Assembly: GCA_013396915.1 (NCBI GenBank)
Contig: VWZL01001947.1
Coordinates: 62,001 to 126,000, forward strand
DNA: 64,000 nt
Origin: Stercorarius parasiticus
Taxonomy: Eukaryota; Chordata; Aves; Charadriiformes; Stercorariidae
Direction: 5' to 3'
The stretch's first letter is position 1. Each line of letters begins with the position of its first letter. The translations under genes and the position numbers were made by a program. The notes under the pieces are model-generated. The model ran no database searches. It was not told the origin of the DNA and saw only the letters and a list, made by a program, of their open reading frames with translations. Positions 36,713 through 46,500 of the stretch are shown here, one piece after another.

Positions 36713-39700
36713 CTATAATTTATGGAAAAAAACCAGCCATCAGCAAACAACAAATAGCTAGAGTTATTACAGACTGTATTCTTTTAATGTGCACAAGTTT
36801 AAAGTAACCAGGATCAGAATGTGGCTAAGACTGCACATTCACTAGTATTTTAACAGAAAAACCATCAGTGTTATGTGCTTTCCAGGAACTTATATATGCA
36901 ACATTTCCTTTCAGGGGAAAGGCATCCAAGCGAGGTTGCAAATTTCAGTTTTAGATAAGAAGGCTGAGCTATTCAGAGCACTGAGCTATTCAAAGAGGGA
37001 GCAATTTATCCTTTATAGATAACACTTTGTATATTTCTAAGATTCAGGTATATCATGTACTGGCATTCTTTTCCCCCAAACAACATAATCTTTTTTATGA
37101 TGACTGCGCTAACTGCAAGCCTCTAATCTAAGCTATTTTGTACTTCTGCCTACGACAAGCGCTCGCTAGATTTCTATTTGGTAGCTTCCTGTGCAGTCAT
37201 TCGTTTCTGCCCATACAGTTATTGCCAGGAGTTTGCCTCTCATTACAACACTTACCAGCAAAAAGCAGAGGCCATTCTGATAGTCCCCTGCTAAGTTTCT
37301 CTTGAGATTATGTCCTATGAATCTCTTCCAAAAATGAAGGAGAAGGGTTCAAGAACTTTTCCCTTAGATATACTGTATAAAAGTGGCACAAAAGCTTGCT
37401 TCTTTCCCTGCACTGCGGGGTTTATTTGGGGGAAGGAAGGGGGTGGGGGGGAAGTGATGCATCATTTTTCTCTTGTCTGCTTATGGCTGAAAGAATGCTT
37501 GGACAGTGTAAGACGCAGCAGGGGAATTTCTGTGCTTTTCAGCTCAAAGAGGGGAAAGACAGACATGTCTCTCTCTTCGCCCTCCCCAACATATTTAGGC
37601 TTTGCAAATTTCAAGGAGAAGATCAAAGAAATTTCCCCAAACTCTTGCCTATCATTGCTACACTTGGAAACCAAACCAATGGAACACCTCAAATACAGTA
37701 ATTAGTCTAGCAAAATACAAACAGCACAGTACTTTTCTTCTTGGGCTCCCCTTACCAAGGACTAGAGCTTAAGACTGAGATACCCTTCTAGCGATATACA
37801 GCCACGCAGAAAAATACAGCATAGGCAAGCAGCAAGACATCTCCTAGCAACACTAGCACCAGCACTTTTGGAAGACAAATAAACATTAGAAGACAAGTAT
37901 TTTGTTAATTATTATTTGTATAACTAAAAACATGTATTGGAGGCTTGCAGTTAGCTTGTCATGAAGAGGTTACGCTATTTGAGTGAAGACAATGCCAGCA
38001 CATGATAAAATTTGTACTTTAGAAACCTACAGGGTGCTGTTTACCAAAGATAAATTGCTGGCTTTGAATAGTTCACATATGGCACATTACAAGTTAGCAA
38101 TTTTGGCTTGTTCTTGGAATGAATGAGGATCATCTTTAAGGCCATGGTCTCAAGGTAAGGAGGGAGAAATATCCGCTCTTGGTGTAACCAGCACACCTCT
38201 CCCACAGTTAGACATTGTAAATAGTGCCCATAACTGTCAATTGTCAAAGCAAACACACAAATCAAGTGTGTGATCCTGAGAGTGCCCAAACTGGCTTGAG
38301 TCATCATAACTAAAGGGTTGGGCCTATATCATGCTAAGAAAGAAGAGTGTTCAGAGAACAAGAAGCTCACAGAAGAATGAAGAAATTAAAGACATGCCCT
38401 CACACCTCCCCATACCAAATTGAGCTTTGACAGGTTAACTGGAACGCCAAGAAAGTGCTTCAGCTAATTTAAGTGATGATTTAAAATAAGTCACAAAAGC
38501 AGATTTACAAAATCCAAAATACCATTGGACTTTAAATGATCAGTTTAATACATTTGCGAACTACGTGACAGTCACAGTGATGCCTTTGGAGAGGCACACA
38601 GCACACAATGCAGAACTGCACCGAATAAAACATTCTGGGAAAAAGGTTCCAGAAAGACAACAGTACTCTCAACTGAGAGATCATGAGATCTCCTTTTGTT
38701 AAATTATTCCCTAGCAACCCTATGTATTCAAAACACTACAATAGCTACTATTTACTTTTCTAATAAATACAGAACTGTGTGTAAGTGGAGGTCCCTCAGA
38801 GTGCCAACTTCACAGGGAGAGGAGCACATCTGAAAAATGAGCAGAAGGCTTACATCAAAGAGAACATAAAAAAAAGAAACCCTTACTCAATTACTTCTAC
38901 TTAACATCACCATGTTTGGTGAGATAATTCCCTCAACTCAGTGCACAGGAACGCAAGAGTGTGAAATGGGTATAAAACACTTAATTTCTGATTGAGCAGA
39001 AGCCAAGGCCTTGGCTAGCAGTCAAGCACACACAGGAAAATTAAGTTTATGGATTTGGGGCAGCTGATCCTCTTCCTTATGCTCATTTGTAAGTTCCAGA
39101 ATTGCATGAATGAAAGCTACTCTAGAAAATATTACAGTGAGCTGTAAAATAAGCAATTAAGGCTCATCCTTGTGATAACTCATAAGAACTTATGAATAAA
39201 AATAATGGGAACTGAAAGCCATGAAAGTTAACACTGCTCAAGAAGAAAGGGGGAAAAATATCCTTAAATTCTAGAGTGATTAGTAGCCTGTATAAACGTC
39301 TGTGTAAACAGTATTTCAAAGGAAAACAGAGAAAAAGATTGTGCAATTAGAGGACAGTGCCTCCCTTTTCAGTTCTTTTTCATCCATCTAGGCTTCAAGT
39401 AAGCTGTAACACCATTTGAAAATGGAAGAAGTTTCATTCAACTACCAAAAAAAAGGTCTATCTTAATGAAAAATTTAGTTGAGAATCCTCAAACAGATTA
39501 CATCCTCTCAAATCTTTCCATAGGACCATTATGACGGTCAGCTACACAACAATATAGTACAACAGGAGACCTGGTGGGTATCAGACTTTTCCCCTTCTCC
39601 CTCTTTTTTAAGTTTTTCCTCTACTTTCTTCTCTCTGGTGTCATATGCATTATGTTCCAACTTACTGTAGTAGTTCTCTCCCCCAGTATCAAGTGTGCTA

Positions 39701-40114
39701 GTGAAGATCAACCATCAGTATCCTGTCACTCGGCTCACAGAATTTAAGGTGAGAAAAGAGGTAAAGCATGTATTAAACTGAAATAAAAACCACATTTTTG
39801 TTTAACCACCTGCAGTGCTCCTGTTCCCCAAAAGCCAAACCGGATATGTGTTCTCGATGACTTTCAATACTAGCTCCTTCTTTAAGTCTCATCATTTATG
39901 ATCGCTTTTATATCAAATGAACGTGGCATTTCCTTTACTTGAGGCTTACCATCTTTCCCCTCAGACAGGTACTGAGATAGGATCATTCCCTATTCCTTAC
40001 TAGGAGGTAAAGTTTTGAGAGAGAGACGGAGGGAAAAGTCAACCTCACTGAAAAGTTTACTTACTGTGCATTGAAAATTACCTATATTAGGTTTTTTCCT
40101 GAGAGATAACCCAC
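36713..40114 (-). other. DCTD: DCTD 5'-most intron (upstream limit unknown)
   Basis: About 3.4 kb lies between the first visible coding exon and the CpG island. No exon ending in two bases of an in-frame start codon was found here. The one structured feature is the G-run cluster at 37417-37451. The upper boundary depends on where the first exon ends. Confidence 0.7.
37417..37451 (+). other. Potential G-quadruplex in the 5' DCTD intron
   Basis: Four G runs at 37417-37420, 37428-37432, 37439-37443 and 37445-37451 are separated by loops of 7, 6 and 1 bases. This meets the usual G3+N1-7 rule. The G-rich strand is the DCTD template strand. Confidence 0.6.
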
Positions 40115-40268
40115 CAAACCTGTAAATACAAACCCTTTGTAGGAATACCCGAGCCCCAACCAAGCAGTACCAGAGTGTTTCCCTTCACCACTCCCGTGAG
40201 TTCTGTGAGGAGGAGTCCCCCCGCCCGCGGCCCCTCAGCGGCCATGCTGCTTCTTCTTCTTCTTCTTC
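40115..40268 (-). other. Candidate first exon of DCTD with an ATG in good context (uncertain)
   Basis: On the minus strand, an ATG at 40243-40245 has A at -3 and G at +4. It opens a frame beginning MAAEGPRAGG and running to a stop at 40087. To join the DCTD exon at 36712, a donor must leave two bases of a codon. Two weak candidates do so: TTTG|GTGGGT, ending the exon at 40115, and TTT|GTATTT, ending it at 40130. The nearer donor-like sites (GTGGTG, GTGAAG at about 40180-40190) are in phase 0 and would give a premature stop. This may instead be an untranslated exon, with the true start inside the gap. Confidence 0.25.
40251..40268. repeat. (TTC)6 / (GAA)6 trinucleotide repeat at the gap edge
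   Basis: Six TTC units run straight into the first N of the gap, so the true length is unknown. On the DCTD strand this is a GAA repeat six bases upstream of the candidate ATG at 40245, within the CpG island. Confidence 0.85.
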
Positions 40269-41123
40269 NNNNNNNNNNNNNNNNNNNNNNNNNNNNNNNN
40301 NNNNNNNNNNNNNNNNNNNNNNNNNNNNNNNNNNNNNNNNNNNNNNNNNNNNNNNNNNNNNNNNNNNNNNNNNNNNNNNNNNNNNNNNNNNNNNNNNNNN
40401 NNNNNNNNNNNNNNNNNNNNNNNNNNNNNNNNNNNNNNNNNNNNNNNNNNNNNNNNNNNNNNNNNNNNNNNNNNNNNNNNNNNNNNNNNNNNNNNNNNNN
40501 NNNNNNNNNNNNNNNNNNNNNNNNNNNNNNNNNNNNNNNNNNNNNNNNNNNNNNNNNNNNNNNNNNNNNNNNNNNNNNNNNNNNNNNNNNNNNNNNNNNN
40601 NNNNNNNNNNNNNNNNNNNNNNNNNNNNNNNNNNNNNNNNNNNNNNNNNNNNNNNNNNNNNNNNNNNNNNNNNNNNNNNNNNNNNNNNNNNNNNNNNNNN
40701 NNNNNNNNNNNNNNNNNNNNNNNNNNNNNNNNNNNNNNNNNNNNNNNNNNNNNNNNNNNNNNNNNNNNNNNNNNNNNNNNNNNNNNNNNNNNNNNNNNNN
40801 NNNNNNNNNNNNNNNNNNNNNNNNNNNNNNNNNNNNNNNNNNNNNNNNNNNNNNNNNNNNNNNNNNNNNNNNNNNNNNNNNNNNNNNNNNNNNNNNNNNN
40901 NNNNNNNNNNNNNNNNNNNNNNNNNNNNNNNNNNNNNNNNNNNNNNNNNNNNNNNNNNNNNNNNNNNNNNNNNNNNNNNNNNNNNNNNNNNNNNNNNNNN
41001 NNNNNNNNNNNNNNNNNNNNNNNNNNNNNNNNNNNNNNNNNNNNNNNNNNNNNNNNNNNNNNNNNNNNNNNNNNNNNNNNNNNNNNNNNNNNNNNNNNNN
41101 NNNNNNNNNNNNNNNNNNNNNNN
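40269..41123. other. Assembly gap (855 N)
   Basis: This run of undetermined bases lies inside a CpG island and probably hides the DCTD transcription start and first exon. Any open reading frame crossing it is an artefact. Confidence 1.
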
Positions 41124-41230
41124 CGGCGGGGAGGAGCGCTGAGGGGAGGGCGGGGGGTGCCCCGCCGCCGTGTCGCGGCGCGGCCCCGCGCTGAGGGCGG
41201 GCGCCGAGGGCTCTCGTTTGTATTGGCCCG

Positions 41231-42057
41231 GGGGAGGCCACCTCCAGCTCTGGGCTTTTGTGGGCCTCCGCCGTGCTTTAAATGAGTTACTTTAACATGC
41301 GGCCTCGTCGTTTTCGCTTCTCTGACAGGTACTGCTTCGTGCGTTGCGCTTTGACACAAGCGTGCAGGTTTTCGCCCAGCTCACGCTCCTGAGGTAAATG
41401 CTGTTTATTAAAGCTTGGCATTAACATATTAAAATGTCTAAAAATCGGGGTTTTTTTGTTCTCCAGATATTAAATTCATGTGGAAAGCGAGTTACGGTTT
41501 ATTAATACCTCCAGCTGCTGCCAGGTTTTAGAATTCTCCCAGGATGCTAAGGTAGACGAACATAAATACCTAGATAGTCCATTACAGTGCAAAACAAGTG
41601 GTATAATAATAAATATTAAGTGTCAGTATGGTGTGTTTGTCTTCCCTCTGTGAGGAGCTGCCTGCCTGGGCTGGCGCGTTGCCACTGGGGCCTGCCTTTA
41701 TGGAAGTACTCAAAGGGGAGCAAGGTACAGATGCTGCCTCCATGGGGTGGTGAGAGATCGGGTGAAACCTGCCCAAGCCCTGCTGTACATGTCCGATCCG
41801 GTTCCCTCTGGAGGCAGTGACAGATGGAACGAGCTGGGCAAGAGCAGCGACAGACAGAAGGAAAACACTTGCCTTTGAGAGCATCCCCAAGAGGGGTTTG
41901 TGTGCACAGGCCGTGTGCTGCACCATTGATCCGAACGTGGTCAACAGACACGGCTGAGATAATACTGTCCTGCAGCCCAGTCAAAAATCTTCCTCTTCAT
42001 TGAGGAGGAGGCTTCAGATTGTGAAGAAAGGACTTTTTTGGGAAACTGGGCACATAT
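41231..42057. other. Upstream flank of DCTD; no gene recognised
   Basis: Between the CpG island and the CR1 element there is AT-rich sequence (to about 41620) and then a GC-richer segment at 41620-41990. The second part is open for about 120 codons in two overlapping minus-strand frames. Neither product resembles a family I know, and the overlap suggests composition rather than coding. Confidence 0.5.
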
Positions 42058-43510
42058 CATCATAGAATCATAGAATACCAGGTTGGAAGGGACCTCAAGG
42101 ATCATCTGGTCCAACCTGTTTTAGCAAAAGCATGGTCTAGGCAAGATGGCCCAGTACCCTGGCCAGCTGCATCTTAAAAGTGCCCAAGGTTGGGGAATCC
42201 ACCGCTTCCCTGGGGAGATTATTCCAAGGGCTGACTGTTCTCACTGAGAAATATTTTTCTCTTGTGTCCAATCGGAATCTCTCTAGGAGTAACTTGTACC
42301 CATTACCCCTCCCTTGCCTTTTCCATGTGACTCCTTGTAAAAAGGGAGTCTCCATCTTCTTTGTAGCCACTCTTGAAATATGGGAACATGGTGATAAGGT
42401 CTCCCCTAAGCCTTCTTTTCTCAAGGCTGAACAAACTCCATTCTCTCAGCCTTTCCTCGTACAGCAGACTGCCCAGTCCTTTGATCATTTTGGCGACCCT
42501 TCTCTGGACCCTCTCCAGCCTCTCCACATCTTTCCTGTACAGTGGGGACCAAAACTGAACACAGCGTTCCAGGTGTGGCCTGACCAGCGCTGAGTGGGAT
42601 AATGACTTCTTTGTCTCTGCTGGTGAAGCCCTTGTTGATGCAAGCCAGCATCCTGTTGGCTTTCTTTGCCGCAGCAGCACACTGTTCACTCGTATTGAGC
42701 TTCTTGTCCACCAGGACCCCCAGGTCCCTTTCCACAGAGCTGCTCCCCAGCTGGGTAGATCCCAGCCTGTGCTGCACTCCTGGGTTATGTTTCCCCAGGT
42801 ACAAGACCTGACTCTTGTCCTTATTGAGCTTCATTAAGTTCTTGTTAGCCCACTCTTACAGCCTCTCCAGGTCTTTCTGCAGGGTGGCTCTGCCTTCCAA
42901 AGTGTCCGCTTCCCCGCTCAGTTTGGTGTCATCAGCAAACTTTATCAGGGTACACTTGATCCCATCATCCAGGTCACTTACGAAGATACTAAACAGGGTT
43001 GGGCCCAGGATCGATCCCTGGGGGACCCCACTTGTGACAGGTTGCCAGTTTGGAAAGGAGCTATTGACCACCCTGCTCTGGACGGTGGAACTGTCAGCCA
43101 GTTCCCCAACCACCGCACAGACCACTTGTCTAGACCGTACCGCACCAGTTTCTCTAGGAGGAGGCTGTGGGGAACTGTGTTGAAAGCCTTGGAGAAATCC
43201 AAATAGACAATGTCCACTGCTCACCCCTCATCAACCGAGCAGGTTACTTTGTCATAGAAGGCAATCAGGTTTGTCATACACAATTTGCCCTTGGCGAATC
43301 CATGCTGGCTTTTCCCAATCGTGCTTTATCTGACTTGCGATAGCCCCCAGGAGGATTCGTTCCATAACGTACCCAGGGACTGAAGTAAAACTGATGGGCC
43401 TATAATTTCCTGGATCCTCCTTTCAGCCCTTGTCGATGGGAGTGACATTAGTCTTCTTCCAGTCTTCTGGGACATCCCCTGATCTCCATGACTTCTCAAA
43501 GATTATGAAG
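42058..43510 (-). mobile_element. CR1 LINE, 5'-truncated, with broken reverse-transcriptase ORF
   Basis: The 3' end, with two ATTCTATG-type octamers, sits at 42061-42076. The element then reads back on the minus strand through the CR1 ORF2 C terminus ([15 protein letters not shown], about 42690) into the reverse-transcriptase domain. Readable motifs are [14 protein letters not shown] and FADDTKLSG (about 42905-43035), [16 protein letters not shown] (about 43150-43205) and GDVPEDWKKTNVTPI (about 43430-43480). These pieces fall in different frames and an in-frame stop lies near 43225, so the copy is dead. The 5' limit is vague; similarity may continue to about 43770. It is a non-LTR retroelement and is not active here. 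Confidence 0.93.
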
Positions 43511-46500
43511 ACCAGCCTCGCAATATAGTAGTCCTGTCCCAGAAGCTGTCTTTGTACTTGTCCCTTACTGACCATACGCATGGCAAACTCCACAAGTGAG
43601 TACAGCAGGGAAGGTGGTACACCAACACGTGTGCAAGAAGACGGATGAGTCAAGGGACCTGCCATGCTCATAGTCACTCTTGAAGCTGTGCCAAAAGAGA
43701 GGGAACCTGCAGTGATCAAAACAGAATAATGCACTGCTAATATGTTTTCATATTTAGATTGCTGCATCAGCTAGCTATCTTTTTTTTTTTTGAAACAACT
43801 GACAAACCATCAAGTGTGAAAATGTTACTTAATTTCACAGATACTCCTATTCAGTTGTAACTAGAAAACTTGGCAAAAGCAGCCTGTTACATTTCAACTG
43901 ACAAGTTTTCCAGCCCTCAGAGTGGGAAAACCTATAGCTATTTCAGTTTGCAAGATTTCTATTATCACAATTTCATATGGACAACAAATGTTCATGTACA
44001 GTTTGTTAATGAATGAAAAGGAACAATTTCAATGCAAGAAAAAGAAAAGAAATTTAATGAAAGTAGCATCACTCAGGAAAGCATAAGCCTGGAGGTGAAA
44101 TGAAAGGCCTGATTATGGCTGATCACGAAGAGAGTTAAAGAGCACTCATTTAATTAATCTGGAGAAAAAATTAGCTTAATTCAGTTCAAAAAGTTTTCTA
44201 CTACTCTTGAAATATGAATTAAAACTAATAGTGCTACAATTACCCATGCCAAATTTGTTATTTTTCATAATTACGATTCTGAGGACAAACCATAACAACT
44301 ACTAACCTTTCAAAAGCAGTGTTTATATGCTGATTGTACACAGTGAATGATGGATTTTCTATTCTGTGAGCACTGATTAGGAGTTCTTCCAAACTGTTCC
44401 TTTCCTTTGAATTTATCGTGTTTTTCAGCTAATATCTATAAATCAGCCAGAACCAAATTCAAAATAATACAATCCCAATTTCTCAAAAAGAAACCAAAAT
44501 AAGATTCTTGTTCCCTTCTCCTTCTCACCCATCATAGAAGAAATAAATACACACTGCAAAATAACTGCTTATATTATTAAGCAATGAGGTTTTTAATTTT
44601 GGAGTGCGGTTTTCAACATTCTGTAAAATTATGTAGGAATTATATTATTTTTTAAATTAAAAACTTAAATGTTTTTGTCATACTTAGCAAATAAGTTTCC
44701 GTAATAATTTGAAATTACTCTTATATTGCCATCTGTTAAGTTCACAAAGGTATCATTTTTTAAATTTTTCAAAGGTTATTGACCCTTCTATCTTACTCTT
44801 CCTCAAAAAACCAGACCAATGACATTCAGCACTTCTAATAATACAGCACTGATATATGGCCTAAGAAGGAAAACTTTTGGTGGAATTAGTTAGCAGACTC
44901 CTACAGTGTTGCTAAATGACACATTTTCTGGAATCCTAGCTACATTTTGGGTTTGTCCTGTTTTGGGTTGGGGTTTTTTTGGAATTACACTGAAAACTCT
45001 TGTGGCCAAGTTGTGACTGCTCTTCTGACAATGTGCTATGGAGGTGGTACCTGACACGACAGCCTCTTTCTTCAAACGCGCATCAGAAGTAGGTTATGTG
45101 GTTACAGATATCTGAAGTTACACCTGGATTAGACCCGCCTGCTGTCTGAATCCTCCTCTCCATTAACTCTCTCTTACACTGCAATCTAGAAGCTTATTTG
45201 TGGCCTTCATCTGCCTCAGGACCATTCAGATCTCTGTGGCAGAACTGGAGTGCTTTGGCTCAAAGCCCCCATTAAGACAGGCATGCACTCAAATAGGCTG
45301 AATTTCTTTTAATTTTGTATCTGAGACTCCAGCCCTGTCCTTCCACAGAAGGAGGATGTATGTGAAGAAGCACGGAGTACCTCAAGTAGTCTTTTATAGG
45401 TTATTTTTGTTTGTCTCCCATTTCCTAGGTGAAAGTGCTGAGCATGGATTATCATGACCTTGCTGTACAGATGTCAATAAACAATCTGAGCTGATTACAA
45501 ATATTTTAGATTAATGAGAAGTGATACAAGTTTGAAAGACATGCTAAATATATAACCATCTGTCAAGATGCTTATATTTTTAGCTTACTGCTTATGAAAT
45601 TTTCACATCTACCTTTTGTCAATTTTGAGAAAAGCAAAAGAAGTTGAGTTTGGGGAAGCCCTGGGTTTCAGACTCCCCCTCCCCATTTCCGTGCTGCTTG
45701 CCAAAAAGACTCTTTTAACTTGGTTGGTGAGCAAGATCTCTCCCCAAATGCAGCTTTTGTGAAAGTTGTCACTCAGAGAGTAATGTTTGCTGTTTGCCAG
45801 GATATGGAGTACGCAATTTGGAAGACCACCTTGAAATCACTCTCAAAGCTCAAGGGAAAAGTAAAAAAAATTGCTAATGAGCTATTGTCTTTTAATAGGA
45901 TGAATTTTTCAGGAACTAATTACTAGATTTGGAGAGAAAGACAGATAAATAAATATGACAGTGTCTTTGTATCTTAACATTTGGTTCTTATCTGTCTTTC
46001 AGAGAAGTACTGCTTGCTGACAGGATTCATTTTTAGGCAAGTCTCATCTTCCGAATATTTTTCCAAACAGGAATTTGTACTTAAGTTAAACTTTTCCTCC
46101 TATACTTACATACCGAGAACATATTAACTACAAATGCAGCTGCTGGAACATAACTGCACTTCTCAATTTCTATAGTTAATTTAATCAAGAATATGAATTT
46201 ATGGCTTCCTCACTGATCAGATGATGTTTGTTGCAGTGTCAGGCTTTGTTCTGTGAACAGTCCTGTTGATGGACTCCCCTCACTGGAAGAACTAAACGGG
46301 GTTAGCTGCAGCAGCTTGTTAGTGCATCAGCCCATTCATAGACTGCAATAAACTGTTAGAATTTTATATTGTAGCATTTTGTATAGGGAGCACCAGCATT
46401 TCAGCATTGTAACTCCTTATACTATATAATTTCAGAACTACTTATTAATAAAGATGGTATGAAATGTAACTTATTAGCAGCCTTTGATCAAAACCAAACA

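Larger units (their letters stand above)
40199..41230 (-). promoter_or_regulatory. DCTD: CpG-island promoter of DCTD, mostly inside an assembly gap
   Basis: Both edges of the 40269-41123 gap are strongly GC- and CpG-rich (40205-40245 and 41124-41215), in sharp contrast to the AT-rich surroundings. This is the expected form of a housekeeping-gene promoter and lies upstream of the first visible DCTD exon on the minus strand. On the upstream side, a GC box (GGGCGG) is at 41195-41200. A CCAAT box in gene orientation (ATTGG on the plus strand) is at 41222-41226. The transcription start and probably the first exon are hidden in the gap. Assignment to DCTD is inferred from position and orientation. 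Confidence 0.8.

Noticed and set aside
36713..36753. Upstream extension of the first DCTD exon without splicing
   Set aside because: The frame is open, but the sequence is a T-rich acceptor tract ending in AG, and its apparent start is TTG rather than ATG.
40087..41359. Very long open frames of 339-384 codons on both strands
   Set aside because: They run through the 855-base N gap; only their short ends are real sequence.
42303..43224. Overlapping minus- and plus-strand frames considered as host genes
   Set aside because: They are parts of the CR1 ORF2 and its reverse complement.
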